This document shows positions 45,870 to 56,187 of a DNA stretch of 64,000 nt, one piece after another. The stretch's first letter is position 1. Each line of letters opens with the position of its first letter. The translations under genes were made by a program, and so were the position numbers. Source of the stretch: Imbricaverruca yamaguchii (Eukaryota; Arthropoda; Thecostraca; Neoverrucidae); the NCBI GenBank assembly GCA_034440575.1, contig JAOTOL010001204.1, positions 106,001 to 170,000 of the forward strand. The letters are read 5' to 3'. The notes beneath the pieces are model-generated. The model was not told where the DNA came from. It was given only the letters and a program-made list of their open reading frames with translations, and made no database searches.

Positions 45870-46010
45870 GTGAGACCCGACGACGGTGACGCCGGACACA
45901 CTGACGACGGTGACGCCGGACACACTACACCTGTCGTCAGTGTGTCCGGCGTCAGTAGTGTGGTGTGGTGTACACACCACACCACACTACTGACGCCGGA
46001 CACACTACGC
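45870..46010. repeat. Nested inverted repeats including a perfect 33-bp-arm palindrome
   Basis: Arms 45939-45971 and 45974-46006 are perfectly complementary with a 2-base spacer; the core reads GTGTGGTGTGGTGT/ACACCACACCACAC. Just left, a ~27-bp direct repeat (GACGACGGTGACGCCGGACA, near 45879 and 45902) is followed by its inverse CTGTCGTCAGTGTGTCCGGC at 45931-45950. The sequence can fold into alternative hairpins and is a likely cruciform or replication-fragile site. Confidence 0.95.
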
Positions 46011-46184
46011 GGCCAACTTGGGTCGCTATAGCTGCTGTTGCAGCAGGCCTTTGACCAATCCACGCCTGTGAGTCGCTTCGCTGGGTGGGAATGGGTGGAG
46101 GTGGTGGTGTCTGCTCATTGTCAGATAGCAGTGCTACAGACAGTTACTTATTTACCCGAGTACTGATAATCTGGCCGACAGGTG

Positions 46185-48152
46185 TGGATCTGAGAACCAC
46201 GAGGGTGGCATATGAGAGCCTCAAAGGTGGTGTCTGAGCGCCACGAGCGTGGTGTCTGAGAGCCACGAGTGTGGAGTCTGAGGGTCACGAGCGTGGTGTC
46301 TGAGCGCCACGAGCGTGGTGTCTGAGAGCCACGAGCGTGGTGTCTGAGAGCCACGAGCGTGGTGTCTGAGGGTCACGAGCGTGGTGTCTGAGAGCCACGA
46401 GCGTGGTGTCTGAGAGCCACGAGCGTGGTGTCTGAGCGCCACGAGCGTGGTGTCTGAGAGCCACGAGCGTGGTGTCTGAGGGTCACGAGCGTGGCGTCTG
46501 AGAGCCACGAGCGTGGAGTCTGAGAGCCGCGAGCGTGGTGTCTGAGGGTCACGAGCGTGGTGTCTGAGAGCCACGAGCGTGGTGTCTGAGGGTCACGAGC
46601 GTGGCGTCTGAGCGCCACGAGCGTGGTGTCTGAGAGCCACGAGCGTGGTGTCTGAGAGCCACGAGCGTGGTGTCTGAGAGCCACGAGCGTGGTGTCTGAG
46701 AGCCGCGAGCGTGGAGTCTGAGAGCCACGAGCGTGGTGTCTGAGGGTCACGAGCGTGGTGTCTGAGGGTCACGAGCGTGGCGTCTGAGCGCCACGAGCGT
46801 GGTGTCTGAGAGCCACGAGCGTGGTGTCTGAGAGCCACGAGCGTGGTGTCTGAGAGCCACGAGTGTGGAGTCTGAGAGCCGCGAACGTGGGGTCTGAGAG
46901 CCACGAGCGTGGTGTCTGAGCGCCACGAGCGTGGTGTCTGAGAGCCACGAGCGTGGTGTCTGAGGGTCACGAGCGTGGTGTCTGAGGGTCACGAGCGTGG
47001 CGTCTGAGCGCCACGAGCGTGGTGTCTGAGAGCCACGAGCGTGGTGTCTGAGAGCCACGAGCGTGGTGTCTGAGAGCCACGAGTGTGGAGTCTGAGAGCC
47101 GCGAACGTGGGGTCTGAGAGCCACGAGCGTGGTGTCTGAGCGCCACGAGCGTGGTGTCTGAGAGCCACGAGCGTGGTGTCTGAGGGTCACGAGTGTGGAG
47201 TCTGAGAGCCGCGAGTGTGGAGTCTGAGAGCCGCGAGCGTGGTGTCTGAGAGCCACGAGCGTGGTGTCTGAGAGCCACGAGCGTGGTGTCTGAGAGCCAC
47301 GAGTGTGGTGTCTGAGAGCCACGAGCGTGGTGTCTGAGCGCCACGAGCGTGGCGTCTGAGAGCCACGAGCGTGGTGTCTGAGGGTCACGAGCGTGGTGTC
47401 TGAGGGTCACGAGCGTGGTGTCTGAGGGTCACGAGCGTGGTGTCTGAGAGCCACGAGTGTGGAGTCTGAGAGCCACGAGTGTGGTGTCTGAGAGCCACGA
47501 GCGTAGTGTCTGAGAGCCACGAGCGTGGTGTCTGAGAGCCACGAGCGTGGTGTCTGAGAGCCACGAGCGTGGTGTCTGAGCGCCACGAGCGTGGTGTCTG
47601 AGAGCCACGAGCGTGGTGTCTGAGAGCCACGAGCGTGGTGTCTGAGCGCCACGAGCGTGGTGTCTGAGAGCCGCGAACGTGGGGTCTGAGCGCCACGAGC
47701 GTGGTGTCTGAGGGTCACGAGCGTGGTGTCTGAGAGCCGCGAGCGTAGTGTCTGAGGGTCACGAGCGTGGTGTCTGAGAGCCACGAGCGTGGTGTCTGAG
47801 GGTCACGAGCGTGGTGTCTGAGGGTCACGAGCGTGGTGTCTGAGAGCCACGAGTGTGGGGTCTGAGAGCCACGAGCGTGGTGTCTGAGAGCCACGAGCGT
47901 GGTGTCTGAGGGTCACGAGCGTGGTGTCTGAGAGCCACGAGTGTGGGGTCTGAGAGCCACGAGCGTGGTGTCTGAGAGCCACGAGTGTGGAGTCTGAGGG
48001 TCACGAGCGTGGTGTCTGAGGGTCACGAGTGTGGGGTCTGAGAGCCGCGAGTGTGGGGTCTGAGAGCCACGAGTGTGGGGTCTGAGAGCCACGAGCGTGG
48101 CGTCTGAGAGCCGCGAGTGTGGAGTCTGAGAGCCACGAGTGTGGAGTCTGAG
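46185..48152. repeat. 22-bp minisatellite, ~88 units, with 220-bp higher-order repeat
   Basis: Unit GAGCCACGAGCGTGGTGTCT plus GA; variants GAGGGTCACGAG, GAGCGCCACGAG, GAGAGCCGCGAA. Each contains the dyad CCACG-AG-CGTGG. A block with GAGTGTGGAGTCTGAGAGCC followed by GCGAACGTGGGG occurs at 46861 and again at 47081, exactly 220 bp (ten units) apart, with matching variants around both. His/Arg/Thr/Ser-rich minus frames are phase-cycling by-products. Confidence 0.95.
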
Positions 48153-49545
48153 AGCGACTGGTGTTGCGTTCAGAGCAGGTAGGAGATCTGCTTGCGCATG
48201 CATCTTCGCTTGGTAACGGCGGTGACCGCGTTAATTCAATTTCAGGCCACTCCTCCAGCATGCGGTCAAAGCCAGCGGCAATCGTTCCCTGTCGGTGCCA
48301 ACCAGTCTGCCTGCACTGATAAGGAGAGTAGGCGAGAGCTGTAGGCCGATTTGTCCAACAAATGCAGATTGAGTGGGCCTTCGGGAGCAATGTATGGATG
48401 CTGGAGAGTGACCGAACTGCGCACTTCACCTGCAGCCACCGGGACAAGCGTTGCTAGTCCAGTCTTGACGGCTGCAAGCCACGCCGTCGGCATCCTGGCT
48501 GGTCTGGTGGGTCACACGTACGCCTTCTACGATCCTCTCGAAGGGAACGTAGGTGCCAGGTAACGTAGCCAACGTAGGTTCCCTGTAGGTGCTAGGCCGT
48601 AGGTGCCAGGGGATGCTGCTGATTGTTCCGGCAATCAGCTGATTATCCCGACAATCAGCTCGTGTACCACCCGCGTCACTGGTGCCATTCTGTCCGGCTC
48701 CACTGGCTCACTCAGTGCTGAGACTGCTTTCCTGGTCCACCATCAGTGTTTTCATTTGGTTCACTCAGGGCTGAGACTGCGTTCCTGGTGCACCGTCAGT
48801 CAGTGTCCACTGGCTCACCCAGCACTTGTGTTAACGAAGACCTTGGATCTTTAGAACAAGCCGAAGAGCGATTTCCCTGCAACTTTATATCTCGCAACAT
48901 TATACCGGGGTGCCAACGAATACTCGTGGTGTTATGCAGATATCTAGAAAGGCATTAACCAAGCTGGATGGATGATGTCCGGAAATGCTCTTCATGGTAT
49001 ATTCGTCCCGAAAGTGTGCTGGATGAAATAGAGGAAAAGATAATAAAAGGACTCCCAACCAAAATGCGTTAGCACAAGAAGCTATCCCTAGTTTTACATG
49101 TGGCTTCGTTCGCTGGCAGGAAGGAGGAGGGCTACAAGACCTCAATTCACCTCACCACTTTCTGCCGACATGACAAGACTTATAATTATGAAAAAGTTGT
49201 AAGGTTATACCTTACGATTTTCGTCTTGTGAACATTTCACTATCCCTAGTAAAAATGTCGTTCACCAAGTTCTGCACTCAGACTTAAAGCAGCGATTATC
49301 AAGCACCAGCAAAACGTAACTTTGGGTGCTCCCTTCGCGAATGGATTCCGTTGCCAATGTCATACACGGGGACATTTCACCACTTCGAAATGACTATATT
49401 GGTGAGCAAAATTAAATGGAATGGAAGCACAATCAAAACGTATTTGGGCCTTCCCTGAAAGGCCCAAACGATGAGATAGGAAAGGAATATATGATGACAT
49501 AGGAAGGGAAGATATATCATTTTGATTCGTCTAAAAAGGGCATTT
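48153..49545. other. Possible diverged coding material near the array, otherwise nothing recognised
   Basis: 48180-48493 has two overlapping minus frames of higher GC. One includes QCRQTGWHRQG ... MLEEWPEIEL ... ACAS, loosely like the Cys-x-x-x-Gly-Trp region of S1 proteases, but no His, Asp or Ser motif supports it. 48540-48620 has short duplications (AACGTAGGTGCCAGG, TAGGTGCTAGG); 48680-48820 has a GTTCACTCAGG/GCTGAGACTGC duplication. Confidence 0.25.
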
Positions 49546-49547
49546 AA

Positions 49548-49645
49548 TTAGCCAGTCCCGTCTCCGGGGTGTTCAACCCCCCTCAGGTTTTCGCGGATAG
49601 TGGACCTTTTGACATACTTGCTTGCCAGAAGCAAGTATGCCAAAT
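49548..49645 (+). mobile_element. Fragment of TTAA-type element (left end) with hairpin
   Basis: TTAATTAGCCAGTCCCGTCT then CAACCCCCCTCAGGTTTTCG CGGATAGTGG, matching the left end of copy 3 (GGTTTTCCGCGGATAGTG). It is followed by CATACTTGCTT-GCCAG-AAGCAAGTATG, an 11-bp-arm hairpin at about 49613-49639. The rest of the element is absent. Confidence 0.5.
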
Positions 49646-51559
49646 TGCTTCAAAGTACTAGTTTACATTTGCGTCGGCTAATTTTGAGTGGTACGGCAAG
49701 TAATTAAGCATCCATATTATGCACTGCATATTTTTTTGCCAGAATATATGGAGAAGTGGTGCATGTTTTCATTCATAGAACTCACCCCTTTTGTACATAT
49801 TGCCTTTTACTGGAATGCCCCGTGACAGGGAAGTTTCCATTCAATACAAACTAATCATGCATGTGTCTCTGAATAGTATGTAGTAAGCACGCTTACGTTG
49901 TGTAATTTCGAGTGTCGTTTATCTGATGACTGCTAGTGGCATAGTACTGTTTTACTCGTACCATGAGTAGCACTCGCGCAGCCGATTGTGAAATCACTCG
50001 GATCCGGATGACTCCATCCATCAGTGAGTTGCACCATGCGCCAAACACGAAAACAAGCAGCACGGCGGTTGTCTGAAAGTGATGATCAGAAAAGTAGCTG
50101 CCCCCTGCTGTTGTACAACCATCACAGTCTGCAGCAAACCACGAGCACGCAATCTTTGGACTTGTCTCTACCTCCCTTGATCTATTTTAAATACCTCCTG
50201 GTTATGATGCGTCCTTCGAATGCGTGCCTGTGCCTCGTCGTTGGTAGAAGCGAAATGTTGTATGTTGCATATTTCTAACTTTTGCTATTTTCGAGCCATT
50301 GTGTATTAGCTTGTCAGGAAGCATTTGTCAGGAAATATTCGAGCTCAGAGACGAAGTAAGCGTAAAGGATGTTTGCATCCCAAAGCAATAGCGCGTCCAA
50401 TGACCTTGTATAATATGAATGAGGAGCGAATTGAGCATGCAATAATGGGTGTAACCACGGATTTGAAATTTGGGGGACAAATCAGGGACGCGGTAAGTTT
50501 GAACAGGATAGAGCGGCCTAGTCATCCCCCCTTACCAAAAAAAACTTGAAATGCATCTACCTTTTGCAATGTCATTTTCAGCCCCTTCAATTCAATGTTC
50601 AATGGAATTCAATTTTTCAGATTTACAATTGTTAAAAATGATGTTTTGGGAACTAAAATTTCCACCAAAATTAGCGAGTGTCACTACTTATCACTGCCTA
50701 TAAACATCTGCCTTCATATCGTATGTGCTGAACCCGATTTCACCATCACTATAGAGAAATGCTGTATTTTAAACGTTGCCCTCTTGTTAGCAGGGAAAAC
50801 ACAAAATATTGGATGAAGGTTTTATGGTAGCAAATATGAACATACAATTACTTCTCCCGTGCTTTCCTGTTTTACGGGCATATATTTGTATTAAATGACA
50901 ACCATGGTAGATAAAGAGTGTGGCACAGAAGGCATGTACCCCACACGTGGAAGGTAGCGTCCCCTAGGCCAGAAAAAAGGCGTCCCTCTGAAAAGGTTCC
51001 AGTGTACCCGTTCGAATTTTTTTTTCAGCCAGAGGGGCCCCTATGAAATAAAAAGACACCCTTTGGAAGGAAAGGCCGAGTTTTTCAGGAAGGTCCGAGT
51101 GCATCCCGCCCCCTCAAATTTTGCAGCCAGAGGCTTGCAGGTGCTTTCGCAGTGCCGCCGCTCCAAAGAAATGGCGCCCCTCTAGACAAGTGTCCCATGA
51201 CTATTCCTGGATCTACCCCCGAAACATTACTCTCTCGCGGTCATGAATTCCGACTAGTTATAAAATTGTGCGCATTCACGTGGATCTTCTCTTGCAAATT
51301 TGACAACTTCCATTGAACCACCGGAAGGAATGGCAATTTGGAAAAGTTCCATATATTATATGTCCGAAACAACAATGTGGTAGTGTAAAATAAGAACCAG
51401 CGATGAGACCACCGTCCGATCAGGTTCTGACGGATTTCTTGCGGGAGCCCCTGGTCATATAGGATATGAGTGCTTGTTATCACAACGGCTGCAAACAAAA
51501 ATAGATGATTTATCACTCGTATTCCTATTACACTTAATCATTGTACACACGTCGGACCT
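49646..51559. other. No gene recognised
   Basis: AT-rich to balanced. Frames under 95 codons, no motif. Confidence 0.5.
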
Positions 51560-52640
51560 TCAACACTGTTGAAATTATTTCGATATCTCAACATTCTGAT
51601 ACCATACGGCAAGCCACGTCGAATAACACTCACATAATGCAAATTGAAGCCATAGCCACGAAATGCGAGGACTCTAAAAATTAAACTAACTTTTGACCTT
51701 GAGGCTTGATCTGACATGTCCCGGGTTGAAATGTTACTCGATTATTGCCCACGGGCTTTCTCTTGATACCAAACATGGGTAGCTTTGGGAGAAAACGAAG
51801 AAATGCGAGGCAACCGAAGAAATAAATTCGACATTTGACTTTGAAAATTAATGTGATTGCTAAACAGTTTGCTAGAGTGCCATACGGTGCATCGGATGAC
51901 TACACTTGATGCAAATTGAAGACAGCGACGAGACGCCAGAGCTTCGAACAATTTAAGCTAGCCTTCGGTCTTGTGGTTTGACATTGACATGTCCCGGTAT
52001 GAAGTGTTACGCGAGGTGCACCACGGTCTATTGTTTGATACCAGATGTAGGTAGGTTAGGACGAAGGAAAATGACGATGTGACCATATAAATCGGTTTGG
52101 TCTTTGACATCATGAGTTAGTTCTATTTGGTAGCATTATAATGCGGCACAAGTCACGTCGAATGACACCTACTTGTTGCAACTTGAACCAATAGCGACGA
52201 ATCGAGAGGACTTCCAAACTAGCCTTTGACCTTGACTAGCCTTAGATAAAAATTCAAGCTTGCCTTTGGCCTTGAGGTTTAACATAGACATATCCTGGTT
52301 TACAAATATTACACGAGGGTTCACCGTGTGCTGTCATATGATAGGGAATTTGAGTGGGTTTGGGGGAAAACCACAAAAAAATTGTAAGGCAACTGAATAA
52401 ATCAGCTTGAATTTTGACTCGTCGTCCAGATTATGGCGAAATATCAACTTTCTGATATTGCGGAACAAGACAACATGAATGACACAACACAAATGGCATC
52501 CGTTTTCTGCAAATTGAAGCCATAGCGACGAAACGCGATGAGATCGAAGAACTCAATCAAACCTTTGACATTGCCATGTCCCTGTTTGAAATGTTACTCG
52601 AGTGATCACCAAAGGTTATTGCTTGATGTCAAATTTGGAT
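51560..52640 (+). repeat. Degenerate ~270-330-bp tandem satellite, four units
   Basis: AAATTGAAG(C/A)CA(T)AG(C)GACGAAA recurs at 51641, 51913, 52180 (AACTTGAACCAATAGCGACG) and 52510, intervals of about 272, 267 and 330 bp. Each unit also has CTTTGACCTTGAGG, GACATGTCCCGG, GAAATGTTACTCGA, TTGATACCAAA and GGGAGAAAACGA-like segments in the same order. Conservation is about 60-75 percent by eye. No conserved protein. The last unit was interrupted by a SINE. Confidence 0.8.
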
Positions 52641-52641
52641 A

Positions 52642-52798
52642 GGGGACGAGTAGTCTAGCGGTAAGTTGTTCGTCTCACAATCGAAAGGTTGTGGGTTCGA
52701 GTCTCACCTGGCGCTACTCTTCGCTCGCGACCAATCGGCGTGAGAGATTAGCGACGCTACATGACTCAACGGTCGAGGTGTCGTAAATACCAAAAAAC
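52642..52798 (+). mobile_element. tRNA-derived SINE, copy 2, with target-site duplication
   Basis: The head GGGACGAGTAGTCTAGCGGT is an A-box-like tRNA start. TTCGTCTCACAATCGAA resembles a valine anticodon arm with CAC centred in CTCACAA. GGGTTCGAGTCTC is a near-perfect B box for RNA polymerase III. The body (GCTACTCTTCGCTCGCGACC, GCGTGAGAGATTAGCGACGC) is shared with the other copies, and the tail is ACCAAAAAAC. Flanking 13-mers AAATTTGGATAGG (52631-52643) and AAATTTAGATAGG (52799-52811) are a target-site duplication with one difference. Confidence 0.9.
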
Positions 52799-52811
52799 AA
52801 ATTTAGATAGG

Positions 52812-53159
52812 CTCGAGAGGGTCATATTATTCAAGAATGGCATGGAAGCAGAAGAAAAACGTTTGCTGATTTACCATTCGAAAATGTTGTGATCCTTGTG
52901 AACGTCGTTGATTGGCTATTTAGTATTTTTGATGATTCTCTTGTACTCTGTATATTTTCACTCTATAAATCATTAAGTATAATTTTTCGGCCATGATACT
53001 CAGGTTACTAAGGTTTGGGAACACGGAAAAAATTAGGGGACAAATCGTCACTTTTGAGAAATTGGGGGCATGTTCCCCCGTCCTAGTGGTTGCATCCATG
53101 CATACAGCGCATGAATACAACGCTAAAGCAATCCCCGAATTTCCTCTCACATAGCCTGA
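52812..53159. other. No gene recognised
   Basis: Continues the sequence interrupted by the SINE, then AT-rich unique sequence. Confidence 0.4.
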
Positions 53160-53600
53160 ATGAAGGTGGCGGTGGGGGCAGATACAGCTCCGCCAAAATC
53201 TCGGAAACTACTGAAGCTGGAAGCCCCCTCTAACGCACAGGGGTGGCATGCGATTAGTTTCTCCTGCGAACTAATCCGAAATTACCGTCCAGTGTTGCGC
53301 CGTGGCCCACAAGCGGATGCACCATACCGGTACGCGGCCGACCGCGGCCGGACCTGTGCAATCTGCAGCGTGCAGCTGCCCACCACGTGCAGATTTGTTT
53401 CGTCTGCACGCGCGCTGCCAGCTGACACAGTGTCGCCTCCGCCCAGGCTAAGCCCCGTCCAAACGCCGCCTGCAACTTGTTAATGGCGCTCGGCGCGTGG
53501 AAAGCGCCGCGCTCCTTTTACGGGCACAGTGGACCCCAGCTGGGGCAGTATATCAGCGACCGCCGTCGCCGAACAACACCGTGTCGATTTAAACATGGCT
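53160..53600. other. GC-rich patch with unidentified open frames
   Basis: The plus frame 53160-53483 (107 codons) and an opposing frame are both unrecognised. GTATATC near 53548 follows a GC-rich stretch and could be a TATA-like element before the short plus frame at 53529-53741, but support is weak. Confidence 0.2.
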
Positions 53601-54660
53601 AGTGTGACTTGTGTGACTCGTTTTCTTCACGACGGTTGGCTTCATATGCTACGAAGAGAACGGGCCACTTTGAACGGATGCTTCCGTAAATGCATGGGAG
53701 GGCAGACAATGTTTCATCCTCACGGGGTTTTCATTACATGAGGCGTTTGCCCTTATAGAGAAGATGGAAACATTTTAACTGGCATGATTTGGTGGGGTGA
53801 GCGGTGAATTGGTGGTCATTGTAACAAAATTCAGGAATGCGATGTTATATATGTTTTCATAGCGATACGTTTACGTATCAAAACCTAGATTTGTGCTTAG
53901 CTTCCTCAGACTCAAAACATATTTAACCACCTTTTACAGTGTAAACTGCCTTTCTTAGTGTTCAAGTGGTGGTAAGTGCAGATGACCGGGGCGGTCATCT
54001 GCAGTGCAGTCCTACCTGTAAAGCTACGTGCTCGCCTTTTTGGAGTGTTTCAGTATGGTTTTGCCACACGGCTACTACACTTCGCTGTGGTTACCATTCT
54101 TTTGTTACCATGAAAAACCGGGTAAGTCTTTTCAATACCATACTGAAAACCATCATTCATCATCTCCCCCTCCCAATAATAATCGGAAAAAGAGCGTTTT
54201 ATAACCACCTCTACAAACTGTCTATCTCTTTACAAGAGTACGTACTATCAGTGCTCATGCTTCTGGATATATCATTAGATCTATTTCAGGTCTGACTTTC
54301 AGAAGTGTGGCACAAGCACAACGCCACCGTTACAAAGAATGTCAGAAGATCCTATAATTTCAAGCATACTCTTCGTATCGCTTATTCCAAGTTTCAACGG
54401 ACAAATATGCATAAATAGCACAAACTGTGATTCGGAAGAGAGATTTGGTGTGTAATGTCTCACTTACTACCGAAATCAGGAAGGAACGGTTCTGAAAGGG
54501 TTCCGCTAATTATTTTTGACTAAAGTGAATACCTAGCAGTCTTGTAGTCATTTCAGTATATTTCAGTTTCAAAGCAGTCATTTCGGCTCGTGGTCCAGTG
54601 CAGCAAGACTCTCATTACAGTAGCTTGCATTGCTGATGACTTGCTGCCCCTTTGTGTGGT
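53601..54660. other. No gene recognised
   Basis: Balanced to AT-rich. The 109-codon plus frame at 53966 has no known motif. Confidence 0.45.
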
Positions 54661-54670
54661 GCCACTACAT

Positions 54671-54882
54671 CGGAAAGGAGGTAAGGGTGATAGCTGGATG
54701 GCCAAGACGTCCTGCTACCCAGACGGAAAGGAGGTAAGGGTGATAGCTGGATAGCCAAGACGTCCTGCTACCCAGACGGAAAGGAGGTAAGGGTGATAGC
54801 TGGATAGCCAAGACGTCCTGCTATCCAGACGGAAAGGTGGCAAGTATGATAATTAGATAGCCAATACGTCTGCCTATGCAGA
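54671..54882 (+). repeat. 53-bp tandem repeat, ~4 units, each starting with GGAG|GTAAGG
   Basis: CGGAAAGG(A/T)GG starts units at 54671, 54724, 54777 and 54830. Each of the first three contains GAG|GTAAGG, a good 5' splice-site match on the plus strand, then GTGATAGCTGGATAGCCAAG and ACGTCCTGCTA(C/T)CCAGA. The fourth unit is diverged. Confidence 0.9.
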
Positions 54883-55419
54883 CCAGATTAAAAAGGAAGC
54901 CTAAGTTGCATCAAACGTTCCACAAAACACAGCACCAGGAAGACAAATGTTTGGTTTGCGCATGCATGTACATATAATATTATGAACAATGCAAGAAGTT
55001 GCAGCATTACATTGGAAATACATCAATTGCATAGCTACTATTAGTGTTTAAGTGTGCATGACAGCAAACCAATATGCATTCAACAAAATAGTATTGCTGA
55101 GCACTTCACCGATGAAACACAACATATGTCCTGCTTCCCATCTAAGCACAAGTCATCTTGCATGGCCCTGCGGCACTCTGATCCAGAAAGTGCTCTCAAT
55201 ATATTTTTAGGTGGGTTGTTTTCGTTTCGGTGACTATGCCCCTCCAATAACTTCTGAATTTAGCATACAGTTCCGATCCAGTCCCCCTCCCTGCCCTCCC
55301 GTGTTGAGGACTACCATGGTTACTACGTGCATGGCTCCTTCTTCCAATCCATCCAATGCCACATATGGTCATATGGTGTATCAACAACACATATGGTGTA
55401 TCAACAACACTTTATAATG
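54883..55419. other. No gene recognised
   Basis: AT-rich. A short TATCAACAACACATATGGTG duplication lies near 55378-55408. Confidence 0.45.
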
Positions 55420-55424
55420 CTGAA

Positions 55425-55640
55425 ATGCTGTAATGGAAAAGTCATGCTGGCTTATCCGTGAAGAAGAACAAGCCTAAGCACTTTAAGCATAGTGCTAATT
55501 CTGTAAGCGAAAAGTGGTGGCATAATTCAGCTAATGCAAGTCATGCATAGCACGTTTGGTTTGCATTTTGACTTCAGACATGGGCCTGTGAAAGATTACT
55601 GTATGTAGCTAGAACAAATTCAGTATGGAGGAAGAAATAT
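55425..55640 (+). repeat. Dispersed non-coding repeat, copy A
   Basis: Aligns over ~210 bp with 59490-59705: CTGTAATGG, TCATGCTGGCT, AAGCA(C)CTT, TGTAAGC..(A)AAGTGGTG, AGCTAATGCAAGTCATGCAT/AGCTGATGTAAGTCATGCTT, AGCACGTTTGGTT(T/A)GCATTT, GCCTGT, GCTAGAACAA/TCTGGAACAA. No shared frame. Confidence 0.75.
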
Positions 55641-56187
55641 ATATGCTGAGTTTTATTCGAAAAATATCAGGCAGTGAAGTGCTTATTCACCGATTGAGCT
55701 GCCAACACACATTATGTGAGTGATGCAGGTCGCGCGAGCTGAAATGGAAGAAAACACCTTGAAGGGAAGGAAGGTCAAACGTCTTGCTTAGTTCTTCTGA
55801 TGTTGGGCTTGGATCAACTACACGAAGCAGATGTCTACCAATGGGCGGTAATATACCTCGAATGAGCAATATGATTCCCTGGTTCCAGCATGTGCTTGCT
55901 ACACCCACACATTCTCTAAACCCCAGCTAGGACAGGGACCGGAAGCACCTCGTTCTGGCCATCACACAGATGGATGACTGTAGTTGACTGTGGATTGAGT
56001 TTGTTCGGGTGAGCCGCCCCCAGTTTGTTGTCGGACGCCCGCTGACGATGAAGTACCACTCCTGCCGACACGTGCGGCGCCGCTGACGTACGTGTTGTCT
56101 CGGGACGCCGGCCGCGCCGCCATCGTGGCGAGACAACCCTCCTCGTGCTCGTGAATCCGACAGCTCACGAGAGCCGCGGCCGCCGAC
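55641..56187. other. No gene recognised; GC-rich from 56040
   Basis: 55920-56187 has minus frames up to 75 codons that are not recognised. The CpG-rich part next to the 23-bp array could be exon material. Confidence 0.3.

Noticed and set aside
46221..48447. His/Arg/Ser/Thr-rich repeat proteins of 100-213 residues
   Set aside because: By-products of a 22-bp period without stops; successive frames overlap in all phases.
48180..48493. Second serine-protease exon (QCRQTGW...) beside the 22-bp array
   Set aside because: Only a Cys...Gly-Trp resemblance; no catalytic motif, and the plausible pieces are in two frames. Kept as a note, not a call.
52642..52715. Functional tRNA-Val gene
   Set aside because: Mispaired arms, no proper acceptor stem closure, followed by a conserved non-tRNA body and flanked by target-site duplications: a SINE.
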